A stretch of DNA of 23,487 bases, from positions 1 to 23,487 of the forward strand of contig UQYT01000039.1 of assembly GCA_900545405.1 (NCBI GenBank). The letters run 5' to 3'. Shown here in pieces: positions 7,968-14,961 of the stretch; within the stretch, counting starts at the first letter, position 1, and each line of letters begins with the position of its first letter. The notes under the pieces are model-generated. The model saw only the letters and a list, made by a program, of their open reading frames with translations, was not told where the DNA came from and ran no database searches. The translations under genes were made by a program, and so were the position numbers. This DNA is from an uncultured Eubacteriales bacterium (GTDB lineage: Bacteria > Bacillota > Clostridia > Oscillospirales > Oscillospiraceae).

Positions 7968-9595
7968 CAGTCCTGCTTGTTCTTGAAGAACTCCTCAAAG
8001 TAGTCCCGCCGGGCCTTTTCCTGGGCGAGGCGCTTGGCCTCATCGGGCTGGACCGCGTCCTGGGCGGGCCGCTGCTGCTGCGACGGCTGCTGGGGACGGG
8101 ATTGCTGAGGCCTGGCCTGCTGCGACGGCTGCTGAGGCCGCGGCCTGGACGGCGCGGCGGCGTGGACGGTCTCGCGCGGGCGCTCCGGGGCGCTGCGGGC
8201 GGGCTCCTGAGCGGCGGCTTCGGCCATGCGGCGCTGCCTCTCCAGCTTGGCGCGGCGCAGCTCGCGCATGTGGCGCTTGTGCAGCACGCGGTATCTCACC
8301 ACCAGGGCTATGTAGCAGATCAGCGCGAGGACCAGGGCGACGATGACGATCTTCACCCAGGTCATGCCCAGGACCTCGGCGATCTGGTTTTTCATGTACT
8401 GCGTCTTGGAGAGCTCGACGGAGCTGCCCGCGATGAGCTGGGTCGTGCCGTACACGTCCCCGTCCAGGCTGAGCGTTATCTCGCCGAGCACCGTGCCAGC
8501 GGCGATGGGCGCCTCGAGCGTCTCGTCGTCGCGCTCGCTGTAAATGACGATGTCGCGCTTGAGGCTGGAGACGTCGAAGTCGTTGGCGACCACGGCGGTG
8601 AGCACCGTGTTGGGCCGGAGCGTGGCCTTGCCGTCGTCCGCGGCCATGGCCACGTTGACCTCGGTTATGAGCTCCGAGGAGCTGAGTATCTCACGGGAGG
8701 AGAAGTTTTCAAACGCCCAGTTGTAGAGCGTGATGCTGTCGGCAAAGTTGGTGTAGTTGTAGCCGCCGGAGCCGTTGTCGTTGGCCTGGCCGCCGAGGAC
8801 CGCGGCTATGACGTGGACGCCGTTCTTCTCGGCGGAGGAGACGAGGCAGTAGCCCGCGGCGCTGGTGTGGCCGGTCTTGCCGTCCTTGGCGTACTCGTAG
8901 TAGTAGCCGGGGTAGAAGGTGGCGTTCTGGTTGATGAGCGAGTTGGTGTTGGAGAGCTCGCGCACGTCGGAGACGTTGGTGGGGGCCACGGAATAGCTCA
9001 CGGTGCCGCTTATCTCGGCGAAGAGGTCGTGGGAGATGGCCTCGCGGTAGATGAGGGCGATGTCGTGGGCGGTGGTGTAGTGGTTCTCATCGGGCAGGCC
9101 GTGGGTGTTGGCAAAGTGGGTGCCGGTGCAGCCGAGCTCCTCGGCGCGGGTGTTCATCATCTCCACAAAGGCGTCCACGGAGCCGCCTATGTACTCGGCT
9201 ATGACGTTGCAGGCCTCGTTTGCGGAGGCGAGCAGGGCGCAGTAGAGGAGGTCCTGCAGCGGCATCGTCTCGCCGGGGACTATGCCGGCGGTGCTGCCGT
9301 CGTCCACCATGCCTTCCAGGCAGGTATCGCTGGCCGTGACGCTGTCGGTGAGGGAGAACTCGCCGCGCTCCACGGCCTCGACGGCGACGAGGACGGTCAT
9401 GACCTTCGTCAGCGAGGCGGGGTAAGCCTTGGCGTCAGCGTCCTTCTGGTAGAATATCCGCCCGGAGTCCGCGTCCATGAGTACGGCGTAGGAGGAGCTC
9501 AGCTCCGGCTCCTCCAGCGCGAGGGCGGGCAGGCCCAGCGAGGACAGCAAAAGGCAGAAGAGCAAAATTATGGGCAGCAACTTGATTTTTTTCAT
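7967..9595 (-). CDS. D-alanyl-D-alanine carboxypeptidase (PBP5/DacF type) with Q/P-rich cytoplasmic tail
   Basis: A 542-residue serine peptidase that trims the terminal D-Ala from peptidoglycan stem peptides outside the membrane. It has a signal peptide (1-27), the three active-site motifs SLTK (S61-K64), SAN (124-126) and KTG (240-242), and then a PBP5-like C-terminal beta domain (about 300-395). A membrane segment follows at about 413-435 (WVKIVIVALVLALICYIALVV). PBP5 relatives normally end in an amphipathic helix; here about 105 further residues lie on the cytoplasmic side: Arg-rich, then a repeated RPQQ/QPSQQ stretch (485-512), then a charged helix. The tail may contact internal partners, which is inference. 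GGAG precedes the ATG at 9595. Confidence 0.9.
   Translation of the reverse strand: MKKIKLLPIILLFCLLLSSLGLPALALEEPELSSSYAVLMDADSGRIFYQKDADAKAYPASLTKVMTVLVAVEAVERGEFSLTDSVTASDTCLEGMVDDGSTAGIVPGETMPLQDLLYCALLASANEACNVIAEYIGGSVDAFVEMMNTRAEELGCTGTHFANTHGLPDENHYTTAHDIALIYREAISHDLFAEISGTVSYSVAPTNVSDVRELSNTNSLINQNATFYPGYYYEYAKDGKTGHTSAAGYCLVSSAEKNGVHVIAAVLGGQANDNGSGGYNYTNFADSITLYNWAFENFSSREILSSSELITEVNVAMAADDGKATLRPNTVLTAVVANDFDVSSLKRDIVIYSERDDETLEAPIAAGTVLGEITLSLDGDVYGTTQLIAGSSVELSKTQYMKNQIAEVLGMTWVKIVIVALVLALICYIALVVRYRVLHKRHMRELRRAKLERQRRMAEAAAQEPARSAPERPRETVHAAAPSRPRPQQPSQQARPQQSRPQQPSQQQRPAQDAVQPDEAKRLAQEKARRDYFEEFFKNKQD
8075..8134. repeat. short direct repeat in the carboxypeptidase tail region
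   Basis: An identical 18-base unit, CTGCTGCGACGGCTGCTG, occurs at 8075-8092 and 8117-8134, 42 bases apart. It encodes the repeated QPSQQ-type segments of the Q/P-rich tail. Such repeats can change copy number by slippage. Confidence 0.8.
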
Positions 9596-9653
9596 ATCAA
9601 TCTCCGCTATAATATGTTATCATTGTGTGCAGGGACGGCTCTATATAACACAG

Positions 9654-9682
9654 ATTATACAGTCCGTACCAGCGAAAAGCAA
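9654..9682 (-). promoter_or_regulatory. candidate promoter for the carboxypeptidase gene
   Basis: On the minus strand, TATAAT (complement of 9654-9659) is preceded by a 17-base spacer and TTGCTT (complement of 9677-9682). It lies about 60 bases before the start at 9595, within the 117-base region divergent from the ComEA-like gene. Confidence 0.55.
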
Positions 9683-9712
9683 CATCAAAAAAATGCAAGG
9701 GAGGCGCCGGAC

Positions 9713-10078
9713 GTGAGGGGTTTGACGCGGTCCTCCGCGGCTGTGCTCGCGGCGGCGCTGCTGTTTTCCGCCGGCGTCCTGGCCGCGCGCGGGGACAAGG
9801 ACGGGCCGGTCGCCGTCTCGCGGGGCGAGGCCGCCGTGTCCGCCGCGGAGACGGAGCAGGGCTCCGGCCTCATCGACATAAACAGCGCCGGGGCGGAGGA
9901 GCTCGACCTCCTGCCCGGCATCGGCCCCGTCAAGGCCGCCGCAATTATCGACTACCGCGCAGAACACGGTCCCTTTTCCGACGTGCAGGAGCTGCTGGAG
10001 GTTCCCGGCATAGGAGAGGCCACGCTGGAGGGTCTCAGGGACTACGTCTGCGCTGACGCTCAGGAGGAATACCCATGA
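9713..10078 (+). CDS. short ComEA-like helix-hairpin-helix protein
   Basis: A 121-residue protein with one N-terminal membrane segment (about 8-25), a linker of about 28 residues, and a ComEA-type helix-hairpin-helix pair: LIDINSAGAEELDLLPGIG (53-71) and LLEVPGIG (94-101), ending GLRDYV. ComEA proteins bind incoming DNA at the outer membrane face. This one lacks the SLBB domain that normally sits between the membrane anchor and the DNA-binding part. The start is a GTG at 9713, decided by AGGGAGG at 9698-9704 and by the hydrophobic N-terminus it gives; no ATG is in frame nearby. Its stop overlaps the response regulator start as ATGA, so the two are translationally coupled. No comEC or comEB is in the window, so a role in DNA uptake is not established. 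Confidence 0.8.
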   Translation: MRGLTRSSAAVLAAALLFSAGVLAARGDKDGPVAVSRGEAAVSAAETEQGSGLIDINSAGAEELDLLPGIGPVKAAAIIDYRAEHGPFSDVQELLEVPGIGEATLEGLRDYVCADAQEEYP

Positions 10079-10755
10079 AAATTCTCGTCGTGGACGACGA
10101 AAAGCTGCTCGTCAAGGGCATAAAATTCAACCTCGAGAACGAGGGCTACTCCGTGGACGCCTGCTACGACGGGGAGACCGCCGTACAGATGGCCGCCTCG
10201 GGCGAATACAGCCTCATCATCCTCGACCTCATGATGCCGGGGCTCGACGGGCTGGAGGCCTGCCAGAAGATCCGCGCCTTCTCCACCGTGCCGATAATCA
10301 TGCTCACGGCGCGCAGCGAGGACGCGGACAAGCTGCTGGGCTTCGAGTCCGGCGCGGACGACTACATCACCAAGCCCTTCAACATCCTCGAGCTCAAGGC
10401 GCGCATCCGCGCGCTGCTGCGCCGGGCCTCCATGCCCGCCGCCGGGCCCTCCGCCGCGGTCATAGAGCGCCGCGGCCTGGAGATAGACACCGACAAGCGC
10501 GCCGTGCGCAAGAACGGCCGCCCCGTGGACCTCACGGCCCGGGAGTTCGACCTTGTCGAGCTCTTCATAAAGAACCCCGGCCGCGTGTACAGCCGTGACA
10601 ACCTCCTCAACCTCGTCTGGGGCTACGACTACCAGGGCGACGAGCGCACCGTGGATGTCCACATCCGCCGCCTGCGCGAGAAGATAGAGGACGACCCCGC
10701 CTCGCCCCGGCTGATAATCACCAAGTGGGGCGTCGGCTATTACTTCGCCGAGTGA
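10075..10755 (+). CDS. OmpR/PhoB-family response regulator
   Basis: A 226-residue two-domain regulator. The receiver domain (1-118) has acidic residues VVDDE (7-9), the phosphoacceptor aspartate D51 in IILDLMMPG, the conserved threonine of MLTAR and lysine K100 in ITKPF. The winged-helix DNA-binding domain (about 128-226) contains LTAREFDLVELF, GRVYSRDNLLNLVWGYDY and ERTVDVHIRRLREKIE. It is full length and resembles the WalR/PhoP branch, though that resemblance does not fix its targets. It begins four bases inside the ComEA-like gene, with AGGAGG at 10061-10066 in that gene, and is followed after seven bases by its kinase. Confidence 0.93.
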   Translation: MKILVVDDEKLLVKGIKFNLENEGYSVDACYDGETAVQMAASGEYSLIILDLMMPGLDGLEACQKIRAFSTVPIIMLTARSEDADKLLGFESGADDYITKPFNILELKARIRALLRRASMPAAGPSAAVIERRGLEIDTDKRAVRKNGRPVDLTAREFDLVELFIKNPGRVYSRDNLLNLVWGYDYQGDERTVDVHIRRLREKIEDDPASPRLIITKWGVGYYFAE

Positions 10756-10762
10756 GGCCGCG

Positions 10763-12196
10763 ATGAACAGGGACGGAGCCAAGAGAAGAGGGATAACAGA
10801 GCGCGTACAGTTCAAGTTCGTGCTCTCTTTCTGCGCGCTCTTGGCCGGGCTCATCGTGCTGCTGAACACCTATCCCATCGCCGCCTCGCGCGACCTGGTG
10901 GCCTCGGAGAAGGAGAGCTCGCTGCTCAGCCAGGCCTCGGTCATCTCCTCCTCGCTCTCGACGCTCAGCCCGCTGGAGCCGGAGTCCGTGGGCCAGGTCA
11001 TGGACCTGCTGGAGCTCTCCTCCTCCGGGCGCATCGTCGTGACCGACGAGCTCGGCATCATCCTCTACGACACGGGCAGCCCGTCCGGCAAGGGCAAGGC
11101 CGCCATGCTCGCGGAGGTGGCCCTGGCGCTGGAGGGCAAGCAGGTGTTCCACTCCGTGTTCTCCGGCGGAGCCTTCGTCTCCACGGCGGCCATGCCCGTG
11201 CGCGCGGGGGGCGTCACGCTCGGGGCCGTTTACGTGCAGGAGCACGACACGGCGCAGGCGGAGCTCATCCTCTCCATCCAGAATCGCCTCGTCACCATCT
11301 CCATCGCGGCCAGCGTCGCCGCGCTGGCGCTGACCGTCGTCTTCTCCCGCGCGCTGACCCGGCGCATAACCCGCCTCGCGGAGGCCATCCGCGTCGTCCG
11401 CGGCGGGGACTACGCCCACAGGCTCAAGCCCGAGGGCAACGACGAGCTGACCGAGCTCTGCGAGGAGTTCAACAACATGACGCAGACCCTGGAGACCACG
11501 GAGCAGCAGCGCCGCCGCTTTGTCTCCGACGCCTCGCACGAGCTCAAGACCCCGCTCGCCGCCATCCGGCTGCTGGCGGACAGCATAGAGCAGAACGCCG
11601 ACATGGACGAGGCCACGATGCGCGAGTTCGTCTCCGACATCGGCACCGAGGCGGACCGGCTCCAGCGCACTACGGAAAAGCTGCTGGACCTCTCCCGCCG
11701 GGACGACGGCGTGCAGGCCGCGCGCGTGCCCGTGGACCTCGGCGAGGTGGCGCGCTCCACGCTGCGGCTGCTCTCGCCGCTGGCGGAGGGCCTCGGCGTA
11801 ACGCTCCGCTGCGAGCCGGAGCCGGGCTGCATAATCTCGGCCTCGGAGGACGACGTGTACCAGATAGTCTTCAACCTGGCGGAAAACGCCGTGAAATACA
11901 ACGTCGAGGGCGGCAGCGTGGACATCCGCGTGCGCCGCGGCGAGGGCAGGATACTGCTCGACGTGGAGGACACCGGCATAGGTATACCAGAGGCCGACCT
12001 CCCGAACATCTTCTCGCGCTTTTACCGCGTCGACAAGGCGCGCTCCCGCGAAAAGGGCGGCAGCGGTCTGGGACTCTCGATAGTCCACGACGCGGTGACG
12101 GCCCTGGGCGGCAGCATCACGGTCGAGGCCCGGGAGGGCGGGGGCACGCGCTTTTCCGTGTCCTTCCCGGAGCCGGGAGAGGGGGCGCAGCAGTGA
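10763..12196 (+). CDS. membrane sensor histidine kinase
   Basis: A 477-residue kinase paired with the preceding regulator. It has a first membrane segment (about 18-40), an extracytoplasmic sensor of about 130 residues, a second membrane segment (about 177-195) and a HAMP domain (about 196-248). The dimerisation domain carries the phospho-histidine in SDASHELKTPL (H259). The ATPase domain has the N box NLAENAVKYN (371-380), G1 DVEDTGIGI and the F/G2 region SRFYRVDKA...KGGSGLGLSIV. The extracellular sensor looks like a PAS-like/Cache-type fold (SSGRIVVTDELGIILYDTG), but the ligand is unknown. The stop codon overlaps the GTG start of the lipoprotein gene as GTGA. The ribosome site before ATG 10763 is weak (GAGG), consistent with coupling to the regulator gene. 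Confidence 0.93.
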   Translation: MNRDGAKRRGITERVQFKFVLSFCALLAGLIVLLNTYPIAASRDLVASEKESSLLSQASVISSSLSTLSPLEPESVGQVMDLLELSSSGRIVVTDELGIILYDTGSPSGKGKAAMLAEVALALEGKQVFHSVFSGGAFVSTAAMPVRAGGVTLGAVYVQEHDTAQAELILSIQNRLVTISIAASVAALALTVVFSRALTRRITRLAEAIRVVRGGDYAHRLKPEGNDELTELCEEFNNMTQTLETTEQQRRRFVSDASHELKTPLAAIRLLADSIEQNADMDEATMREFVSDIGTEADRLQRTTEKLLDLSRRDDGVQAARVPVDLGEVARSTLRLLSPLAEGLGVTLRCEPEPGCIISASEDDVYQIVFNLAENAVKYNVEGGSVDIRVRRGEGRILLDVEDTGIGIPEADLPNIFSRFYRVDKARSREKGGSGLGLSIVHDAVTALGGSITVEAREGGGTRFSVSFPEPGEGAQQ

Positions 12197-12657
12197 AAAG
12201 ACGCATCATCGCCGCGCTCTGCCTCGCGCTCGCGCTCTTGACGCTCTCCTCCTGCGGACACGCCGCGCTGACGGTGGAGGTCTGGCGGCGCACGTCAGAC
12301 GCGGAGCACAGCGTCAGCGAGGGGCTCATCCAGTCCGAGAGACGCAGTGTTCAGGCCCAGGCGGGCAGCATAAACGGCGCCGTCTCCGCCTTCAATGCCG
12401 AGCCGGAGGACCCGGGCCTCGCCCGCGCGGCGCCCGGGGACGCAAAGATCCTCGCCTGGAGGCTGGAGGGCACGGAGCTGCGGCTCGAGGTCTCGCCCGA
12501 GTGGGCGGAGCTCACCGGCTTCGACCGCACACTGGCCGACTGCTGCGCCGTGCTCACCTTCTGCGCCCTCGAGGGCGTGGACAGCGTTTCGATATATTCC
12601 CTCGGCCAGAGGCTCGCCGGGCCAATGGACGAGAGCGATATAGTCCTAGCGGAATGA
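12193..12657 (+). CDS. GerMN-domain lipoprotein
   Basis: A 154-residue exported lipoprotein. The N-terminus MKRRIIAALCLALALLTLSSCG is a lipoprotein signal with lipobox LSSC (lipidated C21). Residues about 65-150 fit the GerMN domain: a strand-rich segment, then WRLEGTELRLEVSPEWAEL, FDRTLADCCAVLTFCALEGVDSVSIYSLGQ. GerMN domains occur in spore germination protein GerM and in actinobacterial LpqB, which partners the MtrAB two-component system. The GTG start overlaps the kinase stop, so it is made with the kinase. By analogy it may act outside the membrane as an accessory to the kinase sensor; this is inference. No ATG alternative fits the signal peptide. Confidence 0.75.
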   Translation: MKRRIIAALCLALALLTLSSCGHAALTVEVWRRTSDAEHSVSEGLIQSERRSVQAQAGSINGAVSAFNAEPEDPGLARAAPGDAKILAWRLEGTELRLEVSPEWAELTGFDRTLADCCAVLTFCALEGVDSVSIYSLGQRLAGPMDESDIVLAE

Positions 12658-12684
12658 AATTCACACATTGGAGGCATATTTAAA

Positions 12685-13755
12685 ATGGCAAACACCGAGA
12701 GAGTCAAAGAAGCCGTCGCCCGCGCCGGGCTGGACGCCGTCCTGCTCATGGACGACCGGGACATCTACTACGCCACGGGCTTTCTGCCCACGGACAGCGC
12801 CGCGATCATCGCGCCCGACGCCGCGTGGCTGGTCACGGACTCGAGGTATATAGAGGCCGCGCAGAATCAGGCCGCGCCGGGCGTGGAGGTCGTCCTCACC
12901 ACCCGCGAGCGCCCGCTGCCCGGCATACTGCGCGAGCTGTGCGACCGCAATGAGCTCGAGCGCATCGGCGCGGAGGAGGAGAAGCTCAGCCACGCGATGT
13001 ACCTGCGCATGGAGAAGGCCCTCGGCCGCGAGCTGCTGCCCGCCCAGGCCCTGCTCGTGGAGCTGCGCTCCTGCAAGACCAAGGAGGAGCTCCAGAGCCT
13101 CATCGCCGCCCAGCGCATAGCCGAGACCGCGCTCGAGGAGGTCCTGCCCCTGCTCAAGCCCGGCGCCGTGGAGCGCGAGATCGCCGCGGAGCTCACCTAC
13201 CGCATGCGCATACACGGCGCGGAGGGCAACTCCTTTGACCCCATCGTCGTCACCGGCGCGAAGAGCAGCATGCCCCACGGCGTGCCCGGGGACGAGGTCA
13301 TAAAGTCCGGCGACTTCGTCACCATGGACTTCGGCTGCCTGAAGAACGGCTACTGCTCCGACATGACCCGCACCGTCGCTATCGGCTCCGCCACGGACGA
13401 GATGCGCAATGTCTATTACACGGTCCTCGAGGCCCAGAAGGCGGGCATAGCCGTCGCGCGCCCGGGCGTCACCGGAGCCGAGATCCACAACGCCGGCGCC
13501 AAGGTCATAGCCGACGCGGGCTACGGCGCCTACTTCGGCCACGGCTTCGGCCACGGCGTGGGCCTCGACATCCACGAGCAGCCCACGGCCTCCCCCGCAA
13601 ACCAGCGCCCCATGCCCGAGGGCGCCGTCATCTCCGCCGAGCCGGGCATCTATCTCCCCGGCAAATTCGGCGTCAGAATAGAGGACGTCATCTATCTGAC
13701 CGGCAATGGCTGCGAAAATATCACAAAAGCGCCCAAGGATTTGCTTATTCTGTAA
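12685..13755 (+). CDS. Xaa-Pro aminopeptidase / Xaa-Pro dipeptidase, M24 family
   Basis: A 356-residue metallopeptidase of the creatinase/PepQ type that cleaves the bond before proline in small peptides. The N-terminal creatinase-like domain covers about 1-125. The pita-bread domain has all five metal ligands: D215 (FVTMDFG), D226 (YCSDMTRT), H290 (GHGFGHGVG), E319 (ISAEPGIY) and E333 (VRIEDVI), plus the MPHGV histidine H198. GGAGG at 12670-12674 precedes the ATG by ten bases. The gap to the lipoprotein gene is only 27 bases with no terminator, so it may be the distal gene of the signalling operon. The next gene, efp, also often accompanies this peptidase in Firmicutes. Confidence 0.92.
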   Translation: MANTERVKEAVARAGLDAVLLMDDRDIYYATGFLPTDSAAIIAPDAAWLVTDSRYIEAAQNQAAPGVEVVLTTRERPLPGILRELCDRNELERIGAEEEKLSHAMYLRMEKALGRELLPAQALLVELRSCKTKEELQSLIAAQRIAETALEEVLPLLKPGAVEREIAAELTYRMRIHGAEGNSFDPIVVTGAKSSMPHGVPGDEVIKSGDFVTMDFGCLKNGYCSDMTRTVAIGSATDEMRNVYYTVLEAQKAGIAVARPGVTGAEIHNAGAKVIADAGYGAYFGHGFGHGVGLDIHEQPTASPANQRPMPEGAVISAEPGIYLPGKFGVRIEDVIYLTGNGCENITKAPKDLLIL

Positions 13756-13764
13756 ACGAAGGGC

Positions 13765-13793
13765 TTGCCAAAATAAGATATGTAGTGTAAAAT
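13765..13793 (+). promoter_or_regulatory. promoter of efp
   Basis: TTGCCA at 13765-13770, a spacer of exactly 17 bases and TAAAAT at 13788-13793 make a good housekeeping promoter, about 40 bases before efp. It lets efp and the following gene be expressed independently of the upstream run. Confidence 0.75.
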
Positions 13794-13835
13794 GTCTTGG
13801 TTATATAAACTATAAGCCACAGGAGGACAGGATAT

Positions 13836-14399
13836 ATGATAACAGCAGGCGATTTCAGGAACGGCGTCACCTTCGAGATGGACGGTCAGGTCATGACCGT
13901 CGTCAGCTTCCAGCACGTCAAGCCCGGCAAGGGCGCGGCCTTCGTCCGTACCAAGATGAAGAACGTCATGACCGGTGCTGTGACCGAGACCTCGTTCAAC
14001 CCCACCGCCAAGTTCGAGGAGGCCACCGTCGAGCGCAAGAGCATGGAGTACAGCTATGCCGACGGCAACCTCTACTACTTCATGGACCCCGAGAGCTATG
14101 AGCTCATCCCCATCGACGGCTCCCTGCTGGGCGACAACTTCAAGTTCGTCAAGGAGAACATGGTCTGTGTCGTCATGAGCTACAAGGGCAACGTCTTCGC
14201 CGTTGAGCCGCCCAACTTCGTCGAGCTCGAGGTCACCCAGACCGACCCCGGCTTCGCCGGCAACACCGCGACCAACGCCACCAAGCCCGCCACCCTCGAG
14301 ACCGGCGCTGAGGTCAAGGTTCCCCTCTTCATCAACGAGGGCGACAAGATAAAGATCGACACCCGCACCGGCGAGTATCTCGAGCGCGCCAAGGGCTGA
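13836..14399 (+). CDS. efp: elongation factor P
   Basis: A 187-residue EF-P, which binds between the ribosomal P and E sites and relieves stalling at proline runs. The N-terminal KOW-like domain (1-62) has the tip loop HVKPGKGAAF with lysine K32, the position modified in other bacteria. The two OB domains follow, with YMDPESYE-type and VEPPNFVELEV motifs and the C-terminal signature region DKIKIDTRTGEYLERA. No modification gene (epmA/B or ymfI type) is in the window. AGGAGG at 13821-13826 precedes the ATG by nine bases. It shares a transcript with the next gene, 34 bases downstream. Confidence 0.97.
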   Translation: MITAGDFRNGVTFEMDGQVMTVVSFQHVKPGKGAAFVRTKMKNVMTGAVTETSFNPTAKFEEATVERKSMEYSYADGNLYYFMDPESYELIPIDGSLLGDNFKFVKENMVCVVMSYKGNVFAVEPPNFVELEVTQTDPGFAGNTATNATKPATLETGAEVKVPLFINEGDKIKIDTRTGEYLERAKG

Positions 14400-14433
14400 G
14401 CACCATAACATTCCCCGGAAGGAGGAGCTGCAC

Positions 14434-14910
14434 ATGATAACTTCCGAAAAAGTGGCCTACCTCAAGGGTCTGGCCGAGGGCCTGGGCTTCGACAAGGAGT
14501 CCAAAGAGGGCCGCATCCTGGACGCCATCCTCGACATCCTCGAGGACGTGGCGCACGACATCGAGGACCTGGAGGACAACGCCTACGAGCTGGGCGAGGC
14601 CATCGACCAGGTCAGCGACGACCTTTCCGACATTGAGGACATCGTCTACGACCTCGACGACGAGGACGACGAGGACGAGGACGAAGGCTGCTGCGGCAGC
14701 TGCTGCTGCGACGAGGACGATGAGGACGACGGCGAGGAGCCCGTCTTCTACGAAGTCACCTGCCCCGCCTGCGAGAACACCATCACCATCGACGAGGACG
14801 TTCTGAACCTCGGCTCCATCGAGTGCCCCAACTGCGGCGAGACCCTCGAGTTCGAGGGCATCGAGGAGGACGAGGACGAGCCCGACGACGACGGCGAGGA
14901 CAAGGACTGA
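14434..14910 (+). CDS. CD1247-type acidic protein with Cys cluster and zinc ribbon
   Basis: A 158-residue soluble, very acidic protein. Residues 1-75 are a predicted helical pair rich in leucine and acid residues (ITSEKVAYLKGLAEGLGFD...), the part recognised in Clostridia as the CD1247 N-terminal domain. A linker of Asp/Glu holds a cysteine cluster (C86, C87, C90, C91, C92). A zinc ribbon follows: CPAC at 110-113 and CPNC at 131-134. The end is again Asp/Glu-rich. Function is not known; metal binding is likely from the cysteines. AAGGAGG at 14419-14425 precedes the ATG. It directly follows efp and ends at a bidirectional terminator, so it is probably co-expressed with EF-P. Confidence 0.75.
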   Translation: MITSEKVAYLKGLAEGLGFDKESKEGRILDAILDILEDVAHDIEDLEDNAYELGEAIDQVSDDLSDIEDIVYDLDDEDDEDEDEGCCGSCCCDEDDEDDGEEPVFYEVTCPACENTITIDEDVLNLGSIECPNCGETLEFEGIEEDEDEPDDDGEDKD

Positions 14911-14921
14911 CAGCAAGCCAC

Positions 14922-14961
14922 AAAAAACGGCCGGCCCCATACGGGACCGGCCGTTTTCTTT
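14922..14961. terminator. bidirectional intrinsic terminator
   Basis: An 8-bp perfect stem ACGGCCGG/CCGGCCGT (14927-14934 with 14947-14954) has an inner imperfect extension, with A runs on the left and TTTTCTTTATTTT on the right. It ends the efp unit on the plus strand and the XRE-membrane gene on the minus strand, overlapping the latter's stop codon. Confidence 0.85.

Noticed and set aside
7895..9712. Plus-strand open frame running into the ComEA-like gene
   Set aside because: This part is antisense to the carboxypeptidase; only the section after GTG 9713 has a ribosome site and a recognisable domain.
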